Shown here piece after piece: positions 11,797 to 25,327 of a DNA stretch of 64,000 bases. Both the position numbers and the translations under genes were made by a program. The notes under the pieces were generated by a model. That model did not search any database, was not told the origin of the DNA, and saw nothing but the letters and a program-made list of their open reading frames with translations. Source of the DNA: Paramecium tetraurelia (taxonomy: Eukaryota > Ciliophora > Oligohymenophorea > Peniculida > Parameciidae); assembly GCF_000165425.1 (NCBI RefSeq), contig NW_001799619.1, forward strand, positions 500,578 to 564,577, read 5' to 3'. Numbering within the stretch: position 1 is the first letter of the stretch; every line of letters begins with the position of its first letter.

Positions 11797-12433
11797 ATGT
11801 CTCTATCATTGTAAATTCATGCTGAAAAACGATAGTAATTTGTTTGCCAACAAGTTAATGGGCTACAAGCTCTATTTCAAAAGTGGACCAATACCAACAA
11901 TCTTAGTGAAGATATTAATTAATCCTCCTTAATAGAAGAGTAAGTCACTTAAAGCAAAACAGCCACAAATAATTCTCATTTTTAAGGTTTCCTAACCTGC
12001 TTACTTTCATTGAATAACGACCAACTGAAATGCTAAACTATCAAATCCCTTTAATAAAATTTTGACTACATGCATTAAGTTCTAGAAAATGAGCTTAAAC
12101 TCTATCAATAACGCCTAATTACCAGGGATCTAAACCAATTAGAAGAAAAGAAAGGTCGTCAGTTTTCAAAAAAGTCTAAAATAATTCTTAAAGTGTGGTT
12201 GTATAGACATTTTTCATATCCGTATCCAACAAAGGAATAAACAATATAATTGTCTGAGAAGTGAAATCTTACATGCAAATAGGTAGTCATTATAATTTAA
12301 CAATTAGATTTAAATTTGGTTTATAAATGCAAGAGTTAGAATAGACAACAAAATTTATGAGAAAAAGAAATTTAATAACATTGTAAAATACAAATACTTC
12401 TCAATTAATAAGCCTTAGGTGAAGCTCAGATGA
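11797..12433 (+). CDS. TALE-class homeodomain protein, interrupted by an in-frame TGA
   Basis: The C-terminal half carries a homeodomain of the KN/TALE type. Helix 1 reads IILKVWLYRHFSYPYPTKEQ, with the PYP insertion typical of TALE proteins. Helix 3 reads KQIQIWFINARVRI, with the invariant W-F-x-N-x-R. The helix-3 frame is restored by a 25-nt intron at 12283-12307. Between helix 2 (IQLSEK) and NLTCKQ the reading frame meets TGA at 12262-12264, at the position where related proteins have Thr or Ser. With that codon skipped, the gene has 203 codons and an exact exon count. Either this copy is decaying, the base is an error, or the codon is read through. The N-terminal 110 residues are glutamine-rich and helical. 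The intact product would be a DNA-binding regulator. Confidence 0.7.
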
Positions 12434-12659
12434 TGAAATTATATAGATCAAAGAAAAATAAAAATTCTATTTCGTTCTATTTTATAAAGTTTGCTTCTTA
12501 AATAATCTATCACCCATAGAAATTTATAAATCTCTAAGATATAACTTCAATATTGTAAAATAAAAAGAAATTTCATTTCCCAAGTTTAAAATTAATAAAT
12601 CTTCTACATATTGGAAGAATAATTTTATGCATTAAATAATTATAAATATAAATTAATTA

Positions 12660-14117
12660 TCAAGATAAGTAGGTAAATTCCTTTGCTTTAAGTTCATATA
12701 ATTTTGAATTATTCATTCTTATTTACTACATTAAATCTGTCATCTCCTATTTTATGTTCTATTTTTGCTATTCAGATAATTAAGTATTCTTAGAGAACTA
12801 CTAAAATAATGTTTAGTAATGATTATTTAATCGAAATGCTTCTTTTTCTACTTCGATTATTTAGGAAAGCAACAATTTATATTCAACATCTCTAGTTGAT
12901 GTTTATGGTTACTACTAAGGAACCAAATCATTTTATGAATGAGATGTAGTTAATTACAATGTCTTGTCATTATGTAAAGCATGATAAATTTCTTTCTTAT
13001 CATCATCATTTAATTCAGATTCTTCCTCATAATTTCTTCTCTCTCCTTCTAATTTTTAAGACAAATCTTAAATTTAAAGGTTAAATTAATTTATGAGTTC
13101 ATCGTTCATCTATTTTAATTGTTCCTGTTGAATTTACAATTATTCTAATTAAGATTTCAAATTTATTAACTCCTGATCTTTAAAGAGGAGTTATTATTTT
13201 AACTGTTTATTTAAATCTTCTAAATCTTCTATTATTTGTTCTTCTTCCTACAACTATTGATGATAATCACTGTTTTTATTTCTCAATTCTTGCATTGCAC
13301 ACGATACTTCTTCTTGCACTTATTACATTTAAGATTCGAAGAAGCTCTTTATATCTGTATATTATTTTTACAGCTTTTAGATCTCTAGTTTTTAATGATG
13401 TACAAGATCCTTATAAGTTTTTTCTAGTTCCTTTATTTATTCCTACTAATCTTACTTTTCTTTCATCAATATATTGTTTTGGTTTTTCATTTCTTGATAT
13501 AGTTTTTATTAATACTGTAATTGTTTTTCATACTATTATTCATTATCTTCCAATAATAATCTCTGATCCAATTTTAGTTTATTAAGCATTTATCTCTCTT
13601 TTCTTAATTCATCGAGAGTACTCTAAAGTAGACCATCTTAATCACTCCTGCAAACTTCTATGTTCTTAAATCGTTCATTTTGAAATTGCATTTATTATTT
13701 CATTTCTTCTAATTATAATTTATATTATCGATTGAGTTGGTCGATGCATTAATCCTTTTCTTATTTTAATTGATTTAGCTATAGTTCATAGGATTGTAAC
13801 AATTATTTATGATCTGAATCCAAAACAACATACTGCTATTATAGATTTTAATAAATTGAATTGATTTCATTAATAGTGCTTTATTAATTTTAATAGTTTT
13901 TTAACTGCTCTTTCAAACTATCATTTTCTGTTTTAAGTTCAATATTTTTTTTTTATAGGGCTTGTAAAGCTTATATTTATGAGTTGCTTCTTTAAGTTGT
14001 CTTGTCGGGCGTTTAAATTCTTGTGTGATAATTAGATCGCTAATCGTTTGAGATTGAAAATGAATTTTCCTTGTTGGTAGAATTTTAAAGGTTAGGCAAA
14101 GGAGCTATTTAAGCCAT
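12660..14117 (-). CDS. coiled-coil protein
   Basis: An intronless 485-residue protein on the minus strand. The first ~65 residues form a Ser/Asn-rich head (MAQIAPLPNLQNSTNKENSF). From there to about residue 330 the sequence is glutamine- and glutamate-rich coiled coil (ENDSLKEQLKNYQNQQSTIN, DEELINQ-type repeats). A short acidic region (EEESELNDDDKKEIY) separates a second helical part near the C-terminus. The start was chosen because the frame runs unbroken from that ATG through a ten-adenine run to TGA at 12660. No enzymatic motif is seen; a structural role is inferred. Confidence 0.8.
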
Positions 14118-14836
14118 ATATTAATCAAAGATTTTTTGAACTTTCACACTGCTGCTTCTGATAGAGCATGTTGATGTGTCGTTGTCCATACTTATTACTT
14201 ATTTAATTTAAATAATATTTTGAGAAATTTTATACTTTATTTCTTTAAGAAGTCTATATAAAACAATTTCGGTCAAGTTACATTATAAAGATAAGTCTAA
14301 ATTAAAATTTTGCTCATATTTTTTGATTCATTTAGATATTCTTATAGACCTTTCTATATAAAAGATTTTTAATGGTAGAAATTACAATGAATTAATAGAA
14401 CATTCAAATAATTTAATCTATATTTAAAAGATATAAAACATTATATTACATTTATGGTTCATTTATAAAATAGAAATCATTTATTTAGTTTTAGAATGAT
14501 AATATTATTATTAAAATTGTAATAAAAATATTGCTTCATCTTGTAAAATGTAGAATATAACTATTATAAGAAGTATAAAATATATAATAAATATCATTAT
14601 GAAAGAAAAATAGATAAAGCTTAATTTAAAGAGTAATTAAGAATGAATTAGAATAAAGACTTTTAATGTAGATATTATTAAGATTTTAAATAACAATATT
14701 GACTGTGGTTGAAATACAATGATATAATATCCAAAAAAATTTAGATCTTATAAATCCTAAGCAACATAGACAGAATATGAAAGATGATAAGAAAGTAGTC
14801 TTCTGTGAAAAGCAAAGAAAATACTTTGACTTTTGA
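14118..14836. other. AT-rich stretch with no supported gene; unresolved 5' part of next gene may lie at its right end
   Basis: Nothing with conserved features is visible between the coiled-coil gene start (14117) and the coding signal that begins near 14837. An open piece around 14720-14830 (reading DDKKVVFCEKQRKYFDF) may be an upstream exon of the next gene, but no splice arrangement joined it cleanly. Confidence 0.35.
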
Positions 14837-15347
14837 GTAATCCACACCTTGACTATCATTTAGAAGGTAGAATATTAAAGAAGATAGCGAAGTAATTTAG
14901 AAATAATTTTAATTGTTGTTCCAAATTTATAATTTAAAAAAGTAGAAGTTCAGAATATTTTTTATCTATTTTATTGAAATTTTAAAGAACTAGTATAATT
15001 CAAAAGGAATACATTAAAATTCAATGGTGGAACATGGTTCTTTCTGGTTTGATTGAATCAATTGAAGAATGTAAGCAGACATATAATTTTAGTTTCAATG
15101 ATGAATTCCTTTAATTAATCAGAGATTCAAATATGAAATAATTTCATTTGATTAACTCAAACCATATCAATTTGAATCAGATCAAAAAGAGAGGTTTAGA
15201 GGCTTGTATCAAAAAAGGAAGTGGATGGTTGAATTAAGATACAAATAGCATGTTCATCAAAAGCATGCATAAATTATTCTCTTAAAAAATAGTAGATTTG
15301 AGAATTCTTCTTTGTTTAATGAAAAATGGTTATTTATAAAATAATGA
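14837..15347 (+). CDS. hypothetical protein, spliced, 5' end unresolved
   Basis: A coding signal appears only after several short introns are removed, including candidates near 14957-14996 (40 nt, longer than usual), 15049-15069 (21 nt) and a 31-nt one before 15122. The joined reading gives FKRNTLKFNGGTWFFL and then YQFESDQKERFRGLYQKRKW, ending LFNEKWLFIKQ and TGA at 15347. The aromatic/basic pattern looks like a folded domain, faintly reminiscent of AP2-type DNA-binding repeats, but too weak to assign. The initiating ATG was not found. The stop lies 18 bp from the stop of the opposite gene. Confidence 0.4.
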
Positions 15348-15365
15348 AGTTATTATTCTATGAAA

Positions 15366-15846
15366 TCAAATTATTTTTCTTTTGTATTTATTGTGAATTG
15401 CACTAGAAAGAAGTTTTTTTTATGAGGATTATATAATTGTAGCAGGCTTCTTTCTAAATCCCATATTGCTGGATTATAAAGTTCGAGTTTAGGGTATTAA
15501 TCTTATTGTTTATGAAAAATTCAATTTACTTTTTTGGTGGGGTTAGGTGTGTTTCCACTTCATCTTCCCAATCTTGATCATCTATCTCTCTTTAGAACTT
15601 ATTTTTAAAAAAGTCAATGGAAAGCTGAGGGTCTTTAAGCAATTCTTCCTATTCAGACACCGTAAGTAATTGATTAATGTCCATCTCAAGGGTTTCTTTA
15701 GGAAGTAGATTAAACAAATTATTAAAGGACTTTTTGATCCACATCTTGGAATTGTTAAAGTTCTATAGGTTAGATTCCTTGGCTTCTTCGATCAAAATAA
15801 TATTTGTTTAAATTAGTTCTTTGAGTATAGACTTGTCACAATTCAT
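15366..15846 (-). CDS. hypothetical small protein with basic tail
   Basis: A 150-residue protein on the minus strand, with one 28-nt intron at 15502-15529. The first exon encodes an acidic, helical protein (MNCDKSILKELIQTNIILIE ... DWEDEVETHLTPPKK). The second encodes a basic tail (GFRKKPATIIQSSQKKLLSS, ending HNKYKRKII). Without the splice the frame would run on through the antisense of the neighbouring gene, so the intron decides the end. No family recognised. It shares a 49-bp divergent start region with the gene at 15896. Confidence 0.65.
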
Positions 15847-15895
15847 GTTTTAAATTTAAATCAATAATACAAAAATTATTAATATTTTAATTATA

Positions 15896-16198
15896 ATGAA
15901 TGATACGATAGATAATGAATTGTGTTTCCAAGAAATGAAGGAAATCGAGAAAAAAATAACCAAATACTTATGTGAATAGTTAAAACTAGAATAACTCACA
16001 GATCCTCTTATGAAACAATTGAACTACGAAGACGCAAAAAAGAAACTAGTATTCTCCTTAAGATCTCTTGATTCTGACACTGAGACATCAGATAATATTT
16101 CAAGTACCCCAAGTAATCGATGCTCCTTACAAATGGCTCGATCTCCTCTCATTCTAAAAAGGTTGAGTACTTCCATCTCAGAATAACTCTAATAATGA
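15896..16198 (+). CDS. hypothetical small protein, 100 residues
   Basis: A short intronless gene with an acidic helical N-terminus (MNDTIDNELCFQEMKEIEKK) and a Ser/Thr-rich C-terminal half with basic spots (RCSLQMARSPLILKRLSTS). The pattern RSP and RLSTS suggests phosphorylation sites, which is inference. It starts 49 bp from the oppositely oriented gene and ends at TGA 16196-16198. No homologue recognised. Confidence 0.6.
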
Positions 16199-16953
16199 TT
16201 GTATATATATTTTATTGTTTAACTATTTCATATCGATAAGTCTTTTCATAATATGTAGCTGATACTGTTATTTTTAAACATAAAGCATTTAAGAAAAAAA
16301 TTATTTCCATTTTTAGCTAATGAGAATCTTTGAGAACTATTAAAGAAGTTGTCAAGAATATTTTTGAACTTAATTAAACTTAAAAATATCCAGAAATTAG
16401 TTTATATTTGCCATCTTTTCTAGTAAGAGACATAACAAAATTTTGCATAATTTAACCATTATAGATAGTTAAAATTGCTACAGATTCGAATAATCAGAAG
16501 ATAATTTTTAAATAGGTTAAAAGTACTGGAATCTATTTGATTGGAGAAATTATATTAATATTTCTTAGGAAAGAAGTGCAAATCTCACCTAAATTCAATT
16601 AAAATAAAAATTCTTTGTTTACTCAATATACTATGTATTAATATGTTGCTATTAAATTTTATATTTTTAATCTAAGTTAAGTGGTAGTTGTTAATCAAAA
16701 TGGTTTAAATTTATTCCCTTTATGTTATTCTTTATTATAAAATTATTCCAATTAAAATCAAACTTGAGAATTTTATATAATTTTGGAGGGACTCAAAAAT
16801 TTATTAACTATGTATTTAAATTAAACTATATTTTATTGGTTTCTTTATTAGATTGAGTTAAGTAACATCTATATAATTATGAGATGATATGATCTCATTT
16901 TTATTCAGTATATTTATAGGAAATAAGATTAAATACAATTTTATTATTAATTT
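16199..16953. other. intergenic region with a long plus-strand open stretch lacking a start codon
   Basis: 755 bp. The plus-strand frame is open from about 16321 to TGA near 16767 (~148 codons) and contains protein-like text such as LYLPSFLVRDITKFCIIQPL. No ATG precedes it and no convincing splice was found. It could be an exon of an unrecognised gene, a relic, or chance. The last ~180 bp hold the promoter of the thioredoxin reductase gene; I see no clear element there. Confidence 0.35.
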
Positions 16954-18490
<1,537 letters not shown>

Positions 18491-18491
18491 G

Positions 18492-18516
18492 TCCCCTAGC
18501 CTCTTTGGCTAGGGGA
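18492..18516 (+). promoter_or_regulatory. GC-rich hairpin directly after the TrxR stop (possible Sec redefinition element)
   Basis: The arms TCCCCTAGCC (18492-18501) and GGCTAGGGGA (18507-18516) pair perfectly over 10 bp around the loop TCTTT. It starts 8 nt after the putative Sec TGA. A 60% GC stem is striking in this AT-rich DNA. In some animal selenoprotein genes a stem-loop a few nucleotides after the UGA promotes selenocysteine insertion; the same role is inferred here. Confidence 0.65.
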
Positions 18517-19073
18517 TGTTTTAAACAAAAACTCCGCCTAACCGTTAATAGAAGTATTCTGAGGCTAATTTCTAGGAAGAAAGACATTTGTTTGTTTGAA
18601 AATAAAACAAACTCAAATGAAACATTTATTGGAAATAACAATAAATAAATGTTGAAAAAAGATGTTTTTTGGAATTGAAATTTGATTAAGAGTATTTCTC
18701 AATAATATTTTACAACATTATAATTTAGTTTACTATTTCAAAGAAGAATCCAAATTATAATCAATAAACAAGAACAATAAGAATCAGTCTGATAGTTTTG
18801 CTAGATTATTCTTACTTCTATTACTAATTTATATGTAGTATCCCAATGTTAATTAGATCTATTATCATATTTTGCTAATGTTTCTCCAGATCAATAACAC
18901 TGTATTCTATTTAATCTTGCCGTCATGAAATTCTAATTAAATTTTATAGTTCTTCTGAATTAATAAACAGGAATGAACTTAAAATCTGCTAATTTTTTGA
19001 TGTATTTTGCACAAAAAGTATTGTATAAACTAATAAATAGGGATTTAATTTTATAAATAATTCATATAATAAA
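18517..19073. other. convergent 3' region, no gene
   Basis: Apart from the SECIS candidate, this AT-rich stretch between the TrxR stop and the stop of the opposite membrane-protein gene shows no coding or structured feature I can support. Confidence 0.5.
18600..18675 (+). promoter_or_regulatory. candidate SECIS element in TrxR 3' UTR
   Basis: ATGA at 18617-18620 opens, and TGA at 18653-18655 closes, a stem of about 10 pairs (AACATTTATT with AATAAATGTT, slightly out of register). The apical loop contains GGAAATAACAA, giving unpaired adenines as in eukaryotic SECIS elements. The spacing of ~135 nt from the Sec TGA is normal. The assignment rests on visual folding only. Confidence 0.55.
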
Positions 19074-22000
19074 TCAAGTGCTCCTTATTGAATTAGTATT
19101 CTAAACATCTAATGGTCTAACTTATGTTGATTAGTTTCTCTTAATTCTCCTTCTCTCTTAAATCAAGAAATAAGCCAGGTATATTAATGTACAACCAGTA
19201 AAAATTAAAGATATAGCCCAGCCAACTTAAACATTTTTGCTAGCCATAATAATGAATGCCCCAAAGTAGAACTAAGATAAATAATTATAATTACATAGCA
19301 TAGAATCAGTAATAAAGATCTGTCTACTGTATTAAACCATTTAATATAGCAAGGATCAAGTTTGAAATGGAAATAAACTAAGCCACTCATCACAAAAAAT
19401 GAGAAAAGCATTTAGTATAAATATGCAGATTCTTACAAATTAGAAAATACTGAGCTTGATCCTAAAATCAATAGTTTTGCTTGTATGTATAACACTACAA
19501 AGTTTGATTTGTATTTAAGGTCTAATGAACGATCCATAAACTGAAAAGTAGGTTGCAAGTATGTTGACAAAGGATAGTAAATTCCACAGCCTACAATTGC
19601 AAAAGTGATATATAAAAAATGTAGATCACTCATACATTCTACTGAGGGTTGTCTTACTAAAATGTATGGATATTCGCTATAATCACAAATAAAGGCATCA
19701 ATGTATGTCTTCATTACAAATATAAATTGTCCACTAATCACTTAAATGGTTTTACTCAACCAGAATCTTAAACTCTTAATTCCTGCTATTGATCCATCAT
19801 CATCAAAACCAAATGAATTATCAGCTATTTATTTACTAGCTTTTAATCCTAGAACTATATAAGCAATACTCATCACCAAAGCCATAAAGAAGAAAAAATT
19901 GTATTCACTCCAAATTGCTGAATAATCTACCATTTTTATAGGTTTGAATTCAGATCCTTTTCCAAACCAACCTACTTGAGAATCAAATGCTAATGTTATT
20001 AATCCATATAGATCGTAGCATCTTAAAAACACAGCCAAACAATTTGTGATTGTAATTTGGAAATGAAATTCTTATTCATTAGCTTTTCTGTCAAATTTAT
20101 TAAATTCATCAACTAAGCAATTGCATATTTTTGGAGCTATTCTATTCCAATCCTCACTTATGGGATTGGGTTTCGGTTCAATAGGAGTAATTTTGCTATA
20201 TAGGTCTGCTAATTGATTCATAATGTTTTAAGTATATTTTTTGGGTGTTATCCAAATTGCTGTATGAATGCATTTACATACTTTCCAAATCCGCTTTTCA
20301 CAACCATTAGGTTCCTTCATTCTGTACTTATTTTCTGTTTCTTTTAATTGTTAATTGTATTTCTAATTAAGCCTTTCATATTCTTCAGCATTTCCATCCT
20401 ATTCTGCATGTATATCTCCTATTTTGTTGAAACATTTTCTACTCTCATTAAACTTCTCAGTTTTGGTTAAATTTTATGATTAAATCATACTCTAAACATT
20501 AGTGAAACTAGGTAGTGATGGATATAATTCAGGATATTCCTTAATTAAACGATGGAAATTACTTACTGCTTACTTTTTAAGAATTTCATCATAGGATTAT
20601 TGTTTGTCTTTAAAATTATCGTACAATAACAAACCAAAATCTTCGTCTGATATTGTAAATGCTTCATTTTTCTCCTCATAGCTTGAATATTGTTTTAATA
20701 TCTCAGGGTCTTTTTCAAGTGCTAAGATCTCTAACAGTCTTGTAAAGTCACCTTACTTTAAGAACATGTTGTAAAGAGCTACCCAAAATCTTTCTGCCTT
20801 TTATCCATATAATATATTGCTAAATTAATCTGAATATTTGGGATCTTAACGTATCAAAGTCGATTATCTTCTCTCACTCCCTATTCTAGCTCTGTATTTT
20901 ATTCTTTATTCTTCCATCATTTTTAATTTATCTAATTCTAATTTTTCTAGTTTTTTATTAGTTTCATTTAATTCCATTTACTCTAAATCGTAAAATCCAA
21001 ATCTGCACAATAAACAAGAGAATAAACAATCTTGTAATTGATATAAAATGCCATGATGTTCTTCTTTATCTTGTTATTTTTTTGTATCTGCAGAAGTTAG
21101 AGATTATGTATCCGTATAATTTGCACTCAAGGACTTTCTTATTTTTTCTCTTTTATTCTCTTAAATTTAATCTAATTTCATTTTATTTTCATAATCTTGT
21201 TTTGTCACCAGAATGTTTTTTATATTATGATTCTCACTGGGCTCTGGATGCTCATACATATTGATTGGATCGCCTTAGATTAAGTCTTTCTCTAACTTTA
21301 ACGTATTCCTATGTTGAACATATCTGACAAATAATAAAGATGAAATCTCTTCAGTTGCATAAACGCCATTTTCAGCAAATTCATGCATTACCATTTTGAG
21401 TACTTCCTTCTTTTTCATTTCTAATTGTTCTTTGTTTAACAAAACGGAATAAAATATAGACAAGACTGTTACACTAATGATAATAATTAAAATGGAATAA
21501 GCAACAGCTAATTAAGCAAATAACGCAAATTCTGGAGATGAATTTTCAAAATAATCAGCAAGAATTGGAAATACAGTTCCAATAGGACCTATTATAAATG
21601 TCCAACCTACTATGACTACAAGGGGTTGGATAAATTATTAATAGTTGACTGATTCTTGTTTCAATGAAACCTAAAACTTGTAATATAACACTGCCAAAGG
21701 AACTCCAATTGAATTTGCTAATAAAGCATTCTTTGCTACTTCACTCTCAACAGATAGACCTATTGGTAATAAGACGATAAATGGAAGTATAATGCCAACT
21801 GTAGTACCATCCTAAATTCTATTGGTGATCTTCTAAGTATAAGTTAAATTCTATTATAAATCAATCTCTTCTTGAGTTCTCTCTTTTACTTAAAGAGACA
21901 AGGCATTACTTGTCAAAATAAATAAGACTGTATGAATACTCAATAAACCAATGATCTAAAAAATATAATTAATAATTTACTGTTCCTTTCTTTGTTCCTG

Positions 22001-23802
22001 TGGCTGTGGCTGGTTCATTCCAGGCAAAATAACAAATCAAATAAAATGATATGATATAGCATATAGCATTATACCAAACCGCATAATTGTTTAGGTTTAT
22101 GTACTCAAAAGGAAGAAACTATAGGTTTTCTGCCTACTAAGGTAATTTAACCAAATAGATTAACACGATAAAAATATAGTAAATGACAAGGAGTACTATT
22201 GGAATCAGTCCAATACTAGCTAACACAAATGCACCTATTTCCAAACCAGAATCATCAAAATATTCAGAAAAGGTTAGGAAAATTCCAAAAGGAAGGGCAA
22301 AGGAATAACACGAGAAAAGGGTTACAAATAGTTTCTAATTTCTTTTTTCTGATCTAAAAAATCCAACTGTAAGCCACATCAATGAGATTAATAATGGGCA
22401 TATACCTATTAATCTTGAAATTGATTTTAAGTATTAGTTCTCAATAGTAAGACTCCATACTTTAATACAAATCACACTGAAAATAGCACCAAATAGCAAA
22501 GGTGTGTATAAATATATGTTCTACCTTTTGAATCTTGAATTGCTTAAACATATTCCAAGAATTATGAAAATTGGTATTGCCATGAGTAAAAATCCGAAAG
22601 TAATAATCTATTCAAAATCATAGGATTATAATCCAATTATTAGATTAGCATAACAAAAGATTTCTATGACAGCGTAGGAAATAGCGAATAAAATTGGCAC
22701 AACATAATTGAGTTTTAATTTAGAAAAGAATTTGTTAGCCTTTTAGTTCATTCGATAATTAGTGTATCCATTTCTAATTTCTTGATCCGCATACTTTTAT
22801 TACGAAAGCTAGTATAAGTCATATTTAATTGTTTTCTTTTTTAAATCGAACAATCCTTTAATCAAGAAAATTGAAAAAAATAAAAGTACTAAAAAGGTAG
22901 ATGGTGCAACTATTGAAGTAATGTTATCGACAATATATTCTAATTTTGTCGATTAAACCAATATTATAAAGGCTACTATTTTGAAAAGAATGAAATAGGA
23001 CACTAATACACAGAAGCTGCAATTAAATAAGGTAGCCAGGATAGCTGATGAGACTTTTTTTATAAAAATTAAAAATCCTCTATTTATAAGTGAGTTTATA
23101 AAAATTGCAAAACTTACTATGCAATATCCTATACCTGCATAATCTTACGAAAATCCATCGTAATTTCCAAAGAAATTAAGATGGTATCCTACGAGTACAA
23201 ATAATGGAATTATTATTAAACATATAAACAAAAGTATCCAAATTAAAATTTTATTTATTTGTTAACATCTAAAATTCTAATAAATTCTTACATTTATGAA
23301 GAGATTGTATACAAAAATGCGTAGACAGGCAATTAATGAGCTATTTATTTGCGTATTTTATCATTTTGTATGATTGAGCTGTTTTCGATAGCCTAGATAT
23401 AAATTCTAATTATACTAAAGATTCTGAGAGAACACTAAAAAATGTACTCCAATAGACAATTGTAATTATGAGTTAGTTAAGATCAAATGTAATTTTAAAG
23501 TTATTGTGAGTACATGTGAAAAATTGGTTAAATCGTTCTTCATACTCATAATATTTTTGAAAAATTTATTCTACATAGTTTAGCTATTAATTATTTGGTA
23601 ATTGTTCCCTTTACTATAACAGAGAGCTTAATTCTTAGGCTTCATCAGTGTCTGGCACAGAAAATTTCAAATTTTAGCCTTACAATCTAATCACTATTTA
23701 TTGTCGAGTTATTTCTTAATCCTTATTTATGATAATCTAGTATTATGAATCCCCTTCGGTTGGCTTGTATATGTGATTGTTTGTTCTCTCTTAACTATTC
23801 AT
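19074..23802 (-). CDS. very large multi-pass membrane protein, unknown function (~1,500 residues)
   Basis: The minus strand encodes a hydrophilic start (MNSQERTNNHIYKPTEGDSQ) and then many hydrophobic segments, for example VCLIIIPLFVLVGYHL, FLVLLFFSIFLIKGLF and VVPILFAISYAVIEIFCY. A charged middle region (about 20100-21300) follows, then a second cluster of membrane spans (NFFFFMALVMSIAYIVLGL, FIFVMKTYIDAFICDY, HFLYITFAIVGCGIYYP). It ends with a basic tail (YFLIQERRRIKRNQ) before TGA at 19074. A 23-nt intron near 19265 fixes the final frame; other introns were not all mapped. The fold is not one I can name. Transporter, receptor or channel are all open. It may be a ciliate-specific family. 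Confidence 0.65.
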
Positions 23803-23856
23803 AATTTATAAAATTTTTAATATTTCACATTTAACATTTAAAAAAATAATATGAAT

Positions 23857-25327
23857 TCACTGTCTTCTAGTCTTAAGTACTTTCTTTCGGTTGTAATATT
23901 CTTATCTGTGTTCCTTGGTCATTTATTAGTTGACTTTGTCAGCTTTTCTTTGTAATTCTATTAGTTTAAATCACAAAATATTACATTCTTCATACTCCCT
24001 ATTTGCCTTATCAATTAAATTCTTTTCGTTCAATTCAAAATATTCTAACAGTTCCGCCTTAGTAACATTACCTCTAGCAATTTCTTATTAAATAATCTTT
24101 TCAGCTGAAGACCCTTTGTAATTATCCTAAAGATATTTGCTAGTAGAATCATGCAGCCACTTATCTAATTTTTCCTAATCTCCTTTTTTCATCTCATATT
24201 TCATTTCATCTTTCTCTATTCGACTTATTTGTTCCTTCATTAGTTTTATTTCTTCGGATTCATCATTTTTTTCTTAACCTAAAATTTCTCCTTCCTCCAA
24301 TAATTCATTTGATTTTTCATCACTTACTAACGCCTTTTCTATTTTTTCAATGACTTCCTATCCCTCCTTGATGTCCTCCTCCACAGAATTAGTATTAGGA
24401 GTAAAGCTTAATTTGCCATTGTATCTCGCAATCAAGATCATTTACTGTTGGTATTCAGTCAAAGGACCTGGAACAATGAAGAGAGGATATTTTTCCCAAT
24501 CTATGTTTTTATATCTTGAATTCTATTTTATTTCATCTATCTAACTTTAAGTAACGGCAATCTAATGCTTTGAAGCATATTATAAGAACTCCAATATTTC
24601 CAAGTCTCTTTCAGCTTGTGTTTAAAAGCTAGGAGGAACCTCCTCCTCCAATATTTCATTATCTTGAAAATTGAGAACTTTCTAAAAAAAGTTTGGATAC
24701 TTCAGATATTCATCTCTCTACTTAAATCCTAATCCCAAATAATAATGTTTAAGGAAATCTAATTTAGCTGTTTAGGGCCTAACCTTTATTGTTTCTCGGA
24801 AAAAGAGATTAATAAATTTAAAGTTCTATTCCTCTGGTAAACCCTCTCGTGCTTTTATCAACATAGTTCCACCTGTTTTTAAAGTCTTTAATGCTATATT
24901 CAATGCAATTCTATTTAATCTGATTTATTCAAAATTATCAATATCTCTATCATTTTAACTTCTGCTTTCTAAATTTGATATTATCTATATTCTTAATTAT
25001 TCTTACTAAATCAACAGGTTTTAAATCAAGTTATTTTTAAAGCTTCATTATAGTTTCCTTTTTATCTACATCTCCTTAAATGAAAATGACTCCATCCCTG
25101 CACCTTTTTGGTAATTAAACTTCATCAATTGCAAATACTTTTGGATCTTCCCGATTTGAACCAATTGTTTTTCTCAATGTTTCCGTCCAATGACCCTAAT
25201 TTAAATAAATATTTACTGAGCCAGAACCCAATTCAATCACGGACATCCCCTTCTTTAGAAGTCCAAATCGAGCATTCAGTTCTGTTAAAATTGAGGAATT
25301 ATAATACCGCAATTTAAAAATAAACAT
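23857..25327 (-). CDS. FtsJ/RrmJ-family RNA 2'-O-methyltransferase-like protein
   Basis: A 482-residue protein. The N-terminus reads FGLLKKGMSVIELGSGSVNI, the SAM-binding motif I region; IDEV lies at the second strand, DLIISNLESRSQNDRDIDNF at the motif IV strand, and ALKTLKTGGTMLIKAREG at the conserved GG...K region. The end of the domain, FLKHYYLGLGFKQ, matches the final strand of RrmJ-type enzymes. These usually methylate rRNA or tRNA riboses. The motif IV residue is Asn (SNLE) where active RrmJ enzymes have Asp, so activity is not certain. The C-terminal ~220 residues are an acidic then helical extension. One 22-nt intron (near 24974-24995) joins the domain with an exact codon count. The first ATG upstream of the fold was taken. 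Confidence 0.75.

Noticed and set aside
12262..12264. Homeobox TGA as selenocysteine
   Set aside because: The position is Thr/Ser in relatives and no SECIS-like structure was seen in the short 3' region.
13295..13585. Plus-strand open frame of 96 codons
   Set aside because: Antisense shadow of the minus-strand coiled-coil gene at 12660-14117.
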